DNA of 64,000 nucleotides, from the NCBI GenBank assembly GCA_038883475.1, contig JAVZMA010000005.1, positions 1 through 64,000 of the forward strand, read 5' to 3'. Each line of letters starts with the position of its first letter. Positions within the stretch are counted from its first letter, which is position 1. This document shows positions 7,456-15,912 of the stretch, piece by piece. Position numbers and translations under genes: made by a program. Below the pieces are notes generated by a model. That model worked only from the letters and a program-made list of their open reading frames with translations, was not told the DNA's origin and did no database searches. Source of the stretch: JAVZLH01 sp038883475. GTDB lineage: Archaea > Thermoproteota > Bathyarchaeia > Bathyarchaeales > Bathycorpusculaceae.

Positions 7456-8631
7456 TTATCGCGTATGAATTTCGACGATATCTCCATCTTCGAGAACAAA
7501 TGTGGAACCAACCTTTTGAGGGCTGAAAGTAAGGCGTTTAGCCCAAACCCTAGCGTAAGAAAAGTTTTCTTTAAAGTCGCTGTGGATGTTCTTTGCTAAG
7601 TCGTAAACGGTTGCTCCCTTTCTCAAAATGAAGGGCTTTTTGGAAGGTTCCCTCTCATTTGGCTCCTTAGTATAGACACGTATTATGTCTAACATTTTAA
7701 ACAATGTTTCCCCAAGCTTTTCCAAACCGTGACCAGTTTTGCAAGAAACAGCAATTACCGGCAGTTTTCCGCCAACATAAGCCTCCAACAATTTCAAATT
7801 TGCCTCCGCATTTTCCAAATCAATTTTGTTCGCCACGACCACTGAAGGTTTGTAAATTGCATTTTCAAAAATTGCATCTTCCACCTCGTCTAAACTTGCT
7901 TCTCCAGAAATTTTTACAACACCATCCGTAATGCGATAGCTTTTCAAGAGTTCTTCAACATCTTTAAACGTGCAGTCCACAAGCCTTCCCAACAAAATTA
8001 TCCGTAAGCCCGCTCCGAAATGTTTCTTTTCAATTTCAACCCGCGCCTTAGGCTTAGCGACTAATATTCGGGTTTTCTCCAACTCGCCTAAAATTAAGGA
8101 AATTTGCTCCACAGGGTCTTGCGAAAGGTCTATCATCAAAATTAAGCCGTCCGCATTTCGCGCTAAGGCAAGAGTCTGAAGCCCCCAAGCTCTTCCATCC
8201 GCTGACCCTTCCATCAAAGCTGGAGCCTCAACAATTTGGAATTGCATATCTTCATAGTTCATTATTCCCGGAATGGGCTCCCGAGTAGTGTAGGGGTTTG
8301 GTGAAACCTCAACTTTTGCGTTTGTAAGCGTGGCAAGTAGGCTGCTCTTTCCAACATTTGTTAAACCTAAAAGCGCTATTTGGGCTGCTCCTTCCTTTTC
8401 TATAAAAAATTTGGGTCCACCCCTGCCGGTCTTTCGCCGTTTTCCCTCCTCAATTTCCCTTCGCAGAACAGCCATTTGCTTCTTAACTTGTGCACAGAGT
8501 TTGGCTGTGCCCTTATGCTTTGGAACGAGGCTTAAAAATTCCTGCATAAGTTGAAGTTTCTGTCTAGGATTTTTGGAAGCCGAAACCTCCGCCCACTTAC
8601 GTTTAGCTTCAGCAGGCAAGTTCGTCGGCAT
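7456..8631 (-). CDS. OBG-family GTPase with C-terminal TGS domain
   Basis: A 391-residue DRG/OBG-like P-loop GTPase, probably ribosome-associated. Residues 1-75 are helical and basic. The G domain has the P-loop GLTNVGKSS and the G4 motif NKID. The C-terminal TGS domain runs from about residue 325 (KGATVYDLAKNIHSDF) to VLEDGDIVEIHTR. The G3 switch is unusual: where DRG proteins have DLPGI(I/L)EGA this one has VEAPALMEGSADGRA, so the magnesium-contacting Asp and the switch Gly are replaced. It lies convergently, 3 bases from rps7, between two translation genes, which fits a ribosome role. Confidence 0.85.
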   Translation of the reverse strand: MPTNLPAEAKRKWAEVSASKNPRQKLQLMQEFLSLVPKHKGTAKLCAQVKKQMAVLRREIEEGKRRKTGRGGPKFFIEKEGAAQIALLGLTNVGKSSLLATLTNAKVEVSPNPYTTREPIPGIMNYEDMQFQIVEAPALMEGSADGRAWGLQTLALARNADGLILMIDLSQDPVEQISLILGELEKTRILVAKPKARVEIEKKHFGAGLRIILLGRLVDCTFKDVEELLKSYRITDGVVKISGEASLDEVEDAIFENAIYKPSVVVANKIDLENAEANLKLLEAYVGGKLPVIAVSCKTGHGLEKLGETLFKMLDIIRVYTKEPNEREPSKKPFILRKGATVYDLAKNIHSDFKENFSYARVWAKRLTFSPQKVGSTFVLEDGDIVEIHTR

Positions 8632-8718
8632 AACCTAGACACGTCCAAAAAATAGTTCCTAAAAAGCTTTAATATCTGTTTCCAAATTTCAAATGCGCCA
8701 TGGCAGTATGTTATCATA

Positions 8719-8801
8719 AACTTAAAATAATTGAATGAACAGTTGTGTAAGCGAATTCACTAAAAATATAGGAGTTTCCAGAAAATAGAGTGTGTAGGAG
8801 G
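8719..8801 (+). promoter_or_regulatory. EF-1alpha promoter and strong ribosome site
   Basis: The TATA box ACTTAAAATAA lies at 8719-8730 and a near-perfect GTAGGAGGA (GGAGG at 8797-8801) sits 7 bases before the TTG start. This gives a long leader of about 50 bases for a highly expressed gene. Confidence 0.6.
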
Positions 8802-8808
8802 AAAAAAT

Positions 8809-10113
8809 TTGAGTAGACCAGAAAAACCACACTTAAACCTAGTGATTATGGGACATGTTGATCATGGAAAATCAACCACAACAGGACACATGCTATATTT
8901 GGCAGGAGCAGTCGACGAAAGAACAGTAAAGCAATACGAGGAAGAAGCTAGAAAACTGGGCAAGGAAACCTTCAAGTACGCTTGGATCCTCGACAACCTT
9001 AAAGAAGAACGGGAAAGAGGCTTAACAATCGACTTGCGATTCCTAAAATTTGAAACCAAAAAATACTACTTCACAATAATCGACGCGCCGGGACACAGAG
9101 ACTTCGTCAAAAACATGATTACAGGCGCAAGCCAAGCTGACGGCGCCATACTCTTCGTCTCAGCTAAGAGAGGCGAATTCGAAGCTGGAATAGGTCCGGG
9201 TGGACAAACAAGGGAACACGGCTTTTTGGCTTTTACACTGGGCGTTAACCAGCTAGTTGTGGCCATCAACAAGATGGATGATGCGAGCGTAAACTGGAGT
9301 CAAGAGCGGTATAATGAGGTCAAAAATGAAGTTTCAAGAATGCTGAAAATGATCGGCTACAAAGTTGAAAAAATCCCGTTTGTCCCTACCTCGGGATGGA
9401 CAGGCGACAACCTAGTTAAACCAAGCGATAAAATGCCATGGTACAAGGGACCAACATTAATTGAAGCTTTGGACACTTTTGAAATTCCGCCCAAACCCTT
9501 AAACAAGCCGTTGCGCATTCCAATCCAAGACGTTTACAGCATCACTGGCGTTGGAACGGTCCCCGTTGGAAGAGTTGAGACAGGAGTGCTCAAGGAAAAC
9601 GACGTAGTCATTTTTATGCCAGCAAACAAGCAAGGAGAAGTAAAATCAATAGAAATGCATCATACAAGAATACCGCGGGCTGAGCCTGGAGACAACATAG
9701 GATTCAACGTTCGCGGAATAGCAAAAACGGACATTCGCCGAGGAGACGTGTGTGGACACGTTACTAACCCGCCGACAGTTGCAAAGGAATTCATAGGTCA
9801 AATAATTGTTATTTACCACCCGACAGCCATAGCAGCAGGCTACACTCCAGTGCTTCACTACCACACTGGACAAATTGCATGTAGATTCACTGAGTTGATA
9901 AGGAAGATTGACCCTCGTTCAGGACAAGTTGTAGAGGAAAAGCCTACTTTCCTAAAAACTGGAGACGCCGCCGTAGTGCGGATGGAACCACTACATCCAA
10001 TAGCAATCGAAACATATACGGAGTTTCCGGAACTTGGAAGGTTCGCAGTTAGAGACATGGGCACAACAATAGCTGCAGGCGTAGTCAAAGAAATAACCAA
10101 GAAAGGACCATAA
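8809..10113 (+). CDS. tuf: Translation elongation factor 1-alpha
   Basis: This 434-residue GTPase delivers aminoacyl-tRNA to the ribosome. G1 GHVDHGKST, G3 DAPGHRDFVKNM and G4 NKMD are intact, followed by the two beta-barrel domains with the archaeal/eukaryotic signatures GVGTVPVGRVETG and HPIAIETYTEFPELGRF. It starts with TTG despite a strong GGAGG site; no upstream ATG is in frame. It is followed by three T-runs. Confidence 0.97.
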   Translation: MSRPEKPHLNLVIMGHVDHGKSTTTGHMLYLAGAVDERTVKQYEEEARKLGKETFKYAWILDNLKEERERGLTIDLRFLKFETKKYYFTIIDAPGHRDFVKNMITGASQADGAILFVSAKRGEFEAGIGPGGQTREHGFLAFTLGVNQLVVAINKMDDASVNWSQERYNEVKNEVSRMLKMIGYKVEKIPFVPTSGWTGDNLVKPSDKMPWYKGPTLIEALDTFEIPPKPLNKPLRIPIQDVYSITGVGTVPVGRVETGVLKENDVVIFMPANKQGEVKSIEMHHTRIPRAEPGDNIGFNVRGIAKTDIRRGDVCGHVTNPPTVAKEFIGQIIVIYHPTAIAAGYTPVLHYHTGQIACRFTELIRKIDPRSGQVVEEKPTFLKTGDAAVVRMEPLHPIAIETYTEFPELGRFAVRDMGTTIAAGVVKEITKKGP

Positions 10114-10127
10114 ACTTCTCTCCTCCC

Positions 10128-10185
10128 TTTTTATGTTCAAGCATCTCGCCTTTTTGTTCCGTTCTGCGCTATTGTGTCGCTTTTT
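10128..10185 (+). terminator. T-rich terminator region after EF-1alpha
   Basis: Three short oligo-T tracts (10128-10132, 10151-10155, 10181-10185), each after C/G-rich bases, fit the T-rich multi-site termination described for archaea. There is no obvious hairpin. Confidence 0.5.
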
Positions 10186-10256
10186 ATTTACTCAAGTTTT
10201 ATCAATGAGAACTGATTAATTCCTCTCGTTACTACAATTAATAGAGAGTTATAGGC

Positions 10257-10964
10257 ATGTCTGGATCTGAAAGTTTGCTTCCATATTTAAAGGAAAAGAA
10301 AGACGATGGACAGGAGCCAACTATTATTGTTGACAGTCGTGAGGCGAATGTGGCTGCGAAGATTGTTAAGGGTCTTAGGGAGCGCGGCGTTAACGTAAAG
10401 GTTGAGATGTTGGAGAAAGGTGATTACGTTCTGTCCGACGAATGCGCTGTGGAACGCAAGACGGTTCAGGACTTTGTTTACACGCTTACTCGCCGCTACC
10501 TCTTCGAACAATTGTTTAGGCTGAAGGAGGTTTACCCAAAATCTCTAATCCTTTTGGAAGGCTACTTGCCGATAATTTACAAGTTCAGCCGAATACAACC
10601 AGTTTCCGTTTGGGGCGCTATGTTCAACCTCGCAAAAAATGGTATAGCCATAGTGAACACAACCTCTTACAAGGAGACAGTTGACTTCTTATATGTGGCT
10701 GCCCGCCAAGAACAAATTGTGGAGAAAAGGGTTCCAACGGTTCATCCAGCCAAAAAATGTGAAACTCTCTCCGATGCTCAAGTATACTTTATAGCCAGTC
10801 TACCCAATATCGGAAGAGAGAAAGCCACCAGCATCCTTAAATCTTACCAAACTCCATTAAACGCCCTAATAAACGTGGACAGTTGGTCTAAAACAGTTTA
10901 TGGTTTAGGTCCGAAAATAAGCAGCAAGGTTAAAGAGGTGTTAAACACGCCGTTTAAAGGGTGA
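10257..10964 (+). CDS. ERCC4/XPF-type structure-specific nuclease
   Basis: A 235-residue protein with the short crenarchaeal XPF architecture: an N-terminal ERCC4 nuclease domain and a C-terminal tandem helix-hairpin-helix domain, without the helicase of Hef. The catalytic set is visible as VDSRE, GDYVLSDECAVERKTVQDF and the DNA-contacting LEG strand. The HhH part covers about 175-232 (ASLPNIGREKATSIL, YGLGPKISSKVKEVL). It should cut branched DNA as a dimer, perhaps with PCNA; I see no clear PIP box at the C-terminus. The next gene follows 6 bases later and may be co-transcribed. Confidence 0.92.
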   Translation: MSGSESLLPYLKEKKDDGQEPTIIVDSREANVAAKIVKGLRERGVNVKVEMLEKGDYVLSDECAVERKTVQDFVYTLTRRYLFEQLFRLKEVYPKSLILLEGYLPIIYKFSRIQPVSVWGAMFNLAKNGIAIVNTTSYKETVDFLYVAARQEQIVEKRVPTVHPAKKCETLSDAQVYFIASLPNIGREKATSILKSYQTPLNALINVDSWSKTVYGLGPKISSKVKEVLNTPFKG

Positions 10965-10970
10965 AACCTT

Positions 10971-11342
10971 ATGGAAGTGGAAATTGCTCCAACAAGGAAA
11001 GTGACCATTTTAGGCTTGGATAAGCGTTCAGTCTCCGACATAGCATGGTGCGCCACAACTTTTGGCGCTAACAGGCTTTACTGGGTGGATGGACACGTGT
11101 TGTGCCTAGAGGTTTATGAAAAATCTTTTGAGCATGAGTTGAAAACGCGGGAATTCCCAATAAGCCAAATCTGTTATGCAAGTTTTCCAAAGTTTGAGAA
11201 AATTTACGAGATTGAAAAAAGCCTCCAAATTCCAATAGTGAACGTTTCAGACATGAAGATATTTCAAAGCATAATGAAGGCGATATTAGGAAATGAAGAA
11301 AAGAACAGCGGAAGCGCAGCATCTAAAAACAGTCAAACTTAA
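10971..11342 (+). CDS. Hypothetical protein linked to ERCC4 nuclease
   Basis: A 123-residue soluble protein of unknown function. Residues 1-60 alternate strand-like segments (KVTILGLDK, LYWVDGHVLCLEVY) and the middle is helical; the last 20 residues are polar and disordered. It follows the nuclease by 6 bases, with the nuclease stop region acting as ribosome site (GGGTGAAACC), so it is probably translated from the same message. I recognise no catalytic motif. Confidence 0.7.
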   Translation: MEVEIAPTRKVTILGLDKRSVSDIAWCATTFGANRLYWVDGHVLCLEVYEKSFEHELKTREFPISQICYASFPKFEKIYEIEKSLQIPIVNVSDMKIFQSIMKAILGNEEKNSGSAASKNSQT

Positions 11343-11941
11343 AAGTTCAATTTTTTGACGTAATTGTAGCCTAGTTCAAATGCTTTCACGTTGATTTTGA
11401 TGTGTTGGGCTGGAATAAGCTCCTTTAAGGCTTCAATCAAACTTTTGTTACTCATGGGCAACTTTCCAGTTGAAGCCGTCGCTCCCAAAAGAACAACGTT
11501 TTGGGCTAGTGCGCTTCCTGCTTCCCTAGCCAACCTTGATGTTTCTACGAGTACAATTTTTTGGGAAAAGCGCTTTATCCTTTTCAAGATTTCTTCCATT
11601 TGCGGATAATCCATGTTTTTTAGCGTGAACTCTGGTGGGGGGATCCTTTCGTCTCCCATAATTATAAGCGTTTTTTCTGAGGCATACCGTATGTTTCTTA
11701 ATGTTTCCAGTGGTTCAAATCCCAAAATGAAGTTTGCTTGTCCATCCAAAACAAAGGGAGAAAAAACTTTTTCTCCTATCCTAACAGTTGAAACAGCTGC
11801 TCCGCCACGTTGAGCCATGCCGTGGATTTCGCCTACGCGAACGTTTAATCCCTCTTTAACAGCGGCCGTTCCTAAAATTTCTGCTGCCAGAAGTACGCCT
11901 TGTCCACCAACCCCAGCTAAGACTATATTAAATTCTTTCAT
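11339..11941 (-). CDS. iorB: Indolepyruvate ferredoxin oxidoreductase, beta subunit
   Basis: This 200-residue gamma/beta-domain subunit of the 2-oxoacid:ferredoxin oxidoreductase family starts with NIVLAGVGGQGVLLAAEILG, continues with RVGEIHGMAQRGGAA and ends in a short helical tail. Together with IorA it oxidises aryl pyruvates from aromatic amino acids to aryl-acetyl-CoA, reducing ferredoxin. The ATG follows GGTGA and lies 12 bases after iorA. Its stop overlaps by 4 bases the stop of the opposite-strand hypothetical gene. Confidence 0.95.
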   Translation of the reverse strand: MKEFNIVLAGVGGQGVLLAAEILGTAAVKEGLNVRVGEIHGMAQRGGAAVSTVRIGEKVFSPFVLDGQANFILGFEPLETLRNIRYASEKTLIIMGDERIPPPEFTLKNMDYPQMEEILKRIKRFSQKIVLVETSRLAREAGSALAQNVVLLGATASTGKLPMSNKSLIEALKELIPAQHIKINVKAFELGYNYVKKLNF

Positions 11942-11953
11942 TTTCGTTTCACC

Positions 11954-13837
11954 TTAATTTGTTGCACTTGGTTCTATGGCTTTGTAGGGGCAAACTGAAG
12001 CGCAGAGTCCACATCCTGTGCAAAGGTTTTCGTGAATGTTAACTTTGCCTTTCTCAAGGGTTATTGCTGGACAACCAAGCGTTTTAATGCAAACCATGCA
12101 GTTTGTGCATTTCTCAGTTATTTTGTGGGTGGGGGTTCCCAAACCCTTTCGCCTTCTTTCTCTGACAACCATTAAGGCGCACGGAGCCCGGAAAATTATC
12201 AGCGAAGTTCCAGAATACTTTAAGGCTTCCTTTAAGGCTTCTTCAGCTTCCTTAATGTTGAAGGGGTTAACTATTCTGATCCATTTAACACCGCATCCTT
12301 CAGCAACTTTTTCGATGGCTATTCTCTCCGACACTGTTTGCATGCCAGTAACGCCTGTTCCTGGATGTGGTTGATGCCCGGTCATGGCTGTTGTTAGATT
12401 GTCTAAGACGGTTACGACTATTTTGTGGTTGTTGTAAACCGCGTTTATGAGCCTTGGGATTCCAGAATGGAAAAACGTTGAGTCCCCAATTACAGCGATT
12501 GTGTTGGTTTCCGTTGTTTTGCTTATGCCCTGAGCCATTCCTATGCTTGCACCCATACAAATCATGATGTCGCCAATGTTTAACGGCGGCGCAATTCCAA
12601 GAGTATAGCATCCTATGTCTGTAGAATAAACCGCCTTTTCGCCTACAACTTTCCTCACCACATAAAAGGAGGCTCTATGCGGACAGCCAGCACACAAAAC
12701 TGGAGGTCTTGAGGGCAGCTCGGCAACAGCCTCGACATATTTAGTGTCAATCTCCCCAAAGTTGATTGGTAATTTTTTGCCAGTAACATCTGCCAACCCG
12801 ATGAGCACTGCGCGGGTGGAAAGTTCACCCGACCTCGGAAAGCGTGGTTGCCTCATCTTGCCGTGAACCTCTGTTGCCGGCGCATAATCCTTTGCTATGG
12901 ATTTAACTTGCATTTCCAAGTAGGGTTCAAGTTCTTCGACAACAACTACCTTCCCATGCTCTTTTAGGAATTGCCCAATTAATTTTTCCGGAAGTGGATG
13001 GGTCATTCCAAGCTTCAAAATATCAACCGCCAAGCCCAACAGCTCTGCAGCTTCAACGGCATAGTTGTAGGCTGAACCTGAGGATATTAAGCCATATTCT
13101 CTGGTTTTGCCTTTGCGGATAATCTTGTTGTAGGGGGATTTTTCAGAGATTTCTTTAGCCTTCTCAGCAGCCTTTAAGAGGATATCATGTTTAGGTCTGG
13201 AGTTTGCTGGAACCATAACCAAGCGTTTTACGTCCTTGATGAAGCTGCCTTTTAACCTTGGCCTTGCAAGTTTTCCGTAAACAACTGGTCCACGCGTGTG
13301 ACTTACGCGGGTTGTTGTCCTCAGCATTACTGGCAACTCCAGTTTTTCCGAAATTTCAACAGCTGAAATCGCCATATCCTTTGCTTCGTGAGGGTTAGAG
13401 GGCTCAAGGCACGGTAGATTTGAAAGTAAAGCATAAAATCTGTTATCCTGCTCATTTTGAGAACTATAACATTCCGGGTCGTCCGCCGTGACAACAACAT
13501 AACCGCCCCTAACCCCTGCATAGGCAAGCGTCATAAGCGCGTCCGCAGCAACATTCAACCCCACATGCTTCATGGCTGTAAGACACCTAACTCCACAATT
13601 TGCAGCTCCAGCGGCCACTTCAACAGCGACAATTTCATTAACAGAATATTCCATGTATATGCCAGCTTCAGAAGCGATGGCGGAGATGGAGTCGCCTATT
13701 TCAGAGGCAGGAGTACCTGGATAAGTGGTAACAACGCTTATGCCAGCTTCTAGAATCCCCCTGGCAATCGCTTCGTTTCCAAGCAGAAGCACATGTTTCC
13801 CGCGTTCATCTTGCAACAACACATGCGGATCTGGCAT
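11954..13837 (-). CDS. iorA: Indolepyruvate ferredoxin oxidoreductase, alpha subunit
   Basis: A protein of about 627 residues with the IorA order: N-terminal pyrimidine domain (GNEAIARGILEAGISVVTTYPGTPASE), a middle transketolase-C-like part, the TPP domain (CAGCPHRASFY, GDSTFFHSGIPRL) and a C-terminal ferredoxin domain with CTNCMVCIKTLGCP and CTGCGLCASVCP. It is the catalytic, TPP-containing subunit. The longer frame starts at 13870, but GGAGAG precedes the ATG at 13837, and the TATA box at 13881-13892 would start the transcript near 13859; both favour the shorter protein. It forms an operon with iorB. Confidence 0.95.
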   Translation of the reverse strand: MPDPHVLLQDERGKHVLLLGNEAIARGILEAGISVVTTYPGTPASEIGDSISAIASEAGIYMEYSVNEIVAVEVAAGAANCGVRCLTAMKHVGLNVAADALMTLAYAGVRGGYVVVTADDPECYSSQNEQDNRFYALLSNLPCLEPSNPHEAKDMAISAVEISEKLELPVMLRTTTRVSHTRGPVVYGKLARPRLKGSFIKDVKRLVMVPANSRPKHDILLKAAEKAKEISEKSPYNKIIRKGKTREYGLISSGSAYNYAVEAAELLGLAVDILKLGMTHPLPEKLIGQFLKEHGKVVVVEELEPYLEMQVKSIAKDYAPATEVHGKMRQPRFPRSGELSTRAVLIGLADVTGKKLPINFGEIDTKYVEAVAELPSRPPVLCAGCPHRASFYVVRKVVGEKAVYSTDIGCYTLGIAPPLNIGDIMICMGASIGMAQGISKTTETNTIAVIGDSTFFHSGIPRLINAVYNNHKIVVTVLDNLTTAMTGHQPHPGTGVTGMQTVSERIAIEKVAEGCGVKWIRIVNPFNIKEAEEALKEALKYSGTSLIIFRAPCALMVVRERRRKGLGTPTHKITEKCTNCMVCIKTLGCPAITLEKGKVNIHENLCTGCGLCASVCPYKAIEPSATN

Positions 13838-13880
13838 TAATTTCTCTCCTGTACACGAGAAAGCTCTCATAATCTTGCCC

Positions 13881-13892
13881 TTTTAAATATAA
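13881..13892 (-). promoter_or_regulatory. iorAB promoter TATA box
   Basis: On the minus strand TTATATTTAAAA sits about 45-55 bases before the chosen iorA ATG. The remaining part of 13893-14071, downstream of the enoyl-CoA hydratase gene, holds nothing I can name. Confidence 0.55.
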
Positions 13893-14071
13893 CTTTTGGT
13901 TGTTCATAACCGTGGTCCACTTGAAGAAATTTTAAGTTAAGAAAATGCAACTTCACAAATCTATCCGTATGAGCGCAGGAAGAAGTCATTGACAACTAGG
14001 GAAGAAACTTATGGAAGTTTACAAAAAAAGAGTTGGGTATTATTGAGTTGCCATAAGCACGTGATGACTTG

Positions 14072-14854
14072 CTACCTGCCTTTAAACACTGGTTTACGCT
14101 TCTCCATAAACGCTGAAACGCCCTCTTGAAGGTCTTCTGTCGAGCCGACAACACCTATTCCTTCACGTTCAAGAGCCACCGCAGAGTCTAAACTTATGTA
14201 AGCGCCTTTGTTTATCAACGCCTTCGCAACTTTCAGGGCTACAGGAGCTTTAGAAGCTAGTTCAGCGGCGAATTGCTGCACTGTTTCCTTAAACTTTTCT
14301 GGTGGAACAGCCATGTTTATTAAGCCCAGCTGTTCGGCTGTTTTTGCGTCAATCATTTTTCCAGTGAAAACCATCTCCTTCGCTTTCGTCATGCCTATAA
14401 GTTTCGGAAGCCTCTGCGTTCCGCCCCAACCGGGAATTAATCCTATATTTATTTCGGTTTGTCCCATGCGGGCGTTTTCAGAAGCAATTCGTATGTCGCA
14501 TGCCATTGCTAGTTCTAAGCCTCCTCCGAGGGCGAAGCCGTTTATGGCGGCTATGACTGGCTTTTCAAGGTTTTCTATGGCGTCGCAGAGTCTTCCACCC
14601 ATCGTTGAGAGTTCTCTTGCTTTTAGGGCGGTCATGCCCTTCATGGCTTTTATGTCGGCGCCTGCGGAAAACGCCTTTTCTCCAGCACCAGTTATGACAA
14701 CAACGCGTATGTTTTCGTCGTTTCTCACGTCTTCTAGGGCTTGCAAGACCTCGTCTATGACCTCTTTGCTTAGTGCGTTTAATGCCTCCGGTCTGTTGAG
14801 GGTTATTGTGGCTATTCCCTCGCTTTTTTCATAAATTATGTATTTGAACTCCAT
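14072..14854 (-). CDS. Enoyl-CoA hydratase/crotonase
   Basis: A 260-residue crotonase-fold enzyme hydrating trans-2-enoyl-CoA to 3-hydroxyacyl-CoA. Oxyanion-hole segments FSAGADIKAM and NGFALGGGLELAMACD and the two catalytic Glu positions (ARMGQTEINIGLIPGWGGTQRL) are present. The open frame runs far upstream, but the ATG at 14854 after GGAGGCGAAAAG is the natural start and lies 14 bases from the dehydrogenase stop. It is the second gene of an operon with the 3-hydroxyacyl-CoA dehydrogenase. Confidence 0.93.
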   Translation of the reverse strand: MEFKYIIYEKSEGIATITLNRPEALNALSKEVIDEVLQALEDVRNDENIRVVVITGAGEKAFSAGADIKAMKGMTALKARELSTMGGRLCDAIENLEKPVIAAINGFALGGGLELAMACDIRIASENARMGQTEINIGLIPGWGGTQRLPKLIGMTKAKEMVFTGKMIDAKTAEQLGLINMAVPPEKFKETVQQFAAELASKAPVALKVAKALINKGAYISLDSAVALEREGIGVVGSTEDLQEGVSAFMEKRKPVFKGR

Positions 14855-14868
14855 CTTTTCGCCTCCAT

Positions 14869-15732
14869 TTATTTTTGCGTCCAGTCGTAAAAGCCCTTTC
14901 CAGTCTTTCTCCCGAGAAGTTGCGCTCTTACCATCTGCCTTAACCCTATGTTTGGGTGATATTTCGGATCTAGCTCTCTTGTTAGGAGTTCGGCAACAGC
15001 AAACGCCGTGTCTAATCCCACATAGTCCAAAAGCATTAACGGTCCCATAGGCCAGTTTAAGCCCAGCCTTATGGCTTTGTCTATGTCGTCTCTGTCGGCT
15101 ACGCCTTCCCAATACAATGCAACAGCCTCATTTAAGGCGGGTATTAGTACGCGGTTTACGATGAAGCCGGGCGTGTCTTTCTTTACCAGAACTGTTTCTT
15201 TGCCCATTTTTTGGGACACTTCCATGGCTATTTTTATGGTTTCCTCTGAGGTTTTTGCACCCTTTATCACTTCGACAAGCTTCATCACTTGTGGCGGGTT
15301 AAAGAAGTGCATTCCACAGACTTTTTCTGGGCGTTTTGTGGCTGAGGCGATTTCTGTTATGCTTATGGATGAAGTGTTTGAGGCTATGATGGCGTGGGGC
15401 GGCGCGTAAGCGTCCACCTCGCGGAACGTCGCCTTCTTGAGTTCAACGTTTTCTGGAACAGCCTCTATAATTAGGTCTGCGTTTGAAACAGCCTCCTTCA
15501 AATCCAGTGTCGGGTGAATTCTCGCCATTACAGCGTTCATTTCCTCCTCTGTCATCTGCCCCTTCTTTAGGAAACGTGTTAGGCTTTCGCGTATCATAGC
15601 CATGCCGTTGTCTATGAACCTCTGTTCAACATCACGCATGTAAACCTCAAACTTGCCAAACTGCGCAGCTACTTGTGTAATTCCGTGACCCATCAAACCA
15701 GCGCCTAAAACAGCAATTTTTCTAACTTCCAT
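14869..15732 (-). CDS. 3-hydroxyacyl-CoA dehydrogenase (HBD type)
   Basis: A protein of 287 residues with the N-terminal NAD(P) fold VLGAGLMGHGITQVAAQFG and the C-terminal HCDH domain (KKDTPGFIVNRVLIPALNEA, LNWPMGPLMLLDYVG). It oxidises 3-hydroxyacyl-CoA, for example 3-hydroxybutyryl-CoA to acetoacetyl-CoA. I start it at the ATG at 15732 after AATGGGGG. It heads the hbd-crt operon, whose promoter carries the double inverted repeat at 15786-15814. Length is the standalone bacterial/archaeal size, not the fused FadB type. Confidence 0.94.
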   Translation of the reverse strand: MEVRKIAVLGAGLMGHGITQVAAQFGKFEVYMRDVEQRFIDNGMAMIRESLTRFLKKGQMTEEEMNAVMARIHPTLDLKEAVSNADLIIEAVPENVELKKATFREVDAYAPPHAIIASNTSSISITEIASATKRPEKVCGMHFFNPPQVMKLVEVIKGAKTSEETIKIAMEVSQKMGKETVLVKKDTPGFIVNRVLIPALNEAVALYWEGVADRDDIDKAIRLGLNWPMGPLMLLDYVGLDTAFAVAELLTRELDPKYHPNIGLRQMVRAQLLGRKTGKGFYDWTQK

Positions 15733-15785
15733 ACCAATTCCCCCATTTAGAGGCACATAAGCAACATGAACTGTTAAAAAACTTT

Positions 15786-15814
15786 CTAGGCACCTAGTGA
15801 CTTTTTAAAGGTCA
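15786..15814 (-). promoter_or_regulatory. Double inverted repeat over the hbd-crt promoter
   Basis: The minus-strand TATA box CTTTAAAAAG lies inside TGACTTTTTAAAGGTCA (15798-15814), an 8-1-8 inverted repeat with one mismatch. Directly abutting it, between TATA and the expected transcript start near 15780, is CTAGG-CA-CCTAG (15786-15797). Both are placed as classic repressor sites. The regulator is unknown. Confidence 0.5.
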
Positions 15815-15847
15815 AATTTAGAAGCTGAGTCAAATCAAAATTGATAG

Positions 15848-15857
15848 ACCCCTCTAG
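15848..15857. repeat. Third copy of the ACCCCTCTAG motif
   Basis: ACCCCTCTAG followed by GATTTTGC, resembling the copies at 61-70 and 173-182. It lies in the 180-base gap between the acyl-CoA dehydrogenase and hbd genes. Confidence 0.35.
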
Positions 15858-15912
15858 GATTTTGCTGTAAGGCTCTTTTGAATTCGAATGGGTTGGGCTT
15901 CTGTGGCTGAGT

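Noticed and set aside
13893..14071. Possible small RNA gene
   Set aside because: I found no stable hairpin, no C/D box pair and no promoter pointing into the gap.
14208..14834. 208-residue plus-strand ORF opposite the enoyl-CoA hydratase
   Set aside because: It is a codon-bias shadow: Phe/Ser/Ala-rich and with no ribosome site.
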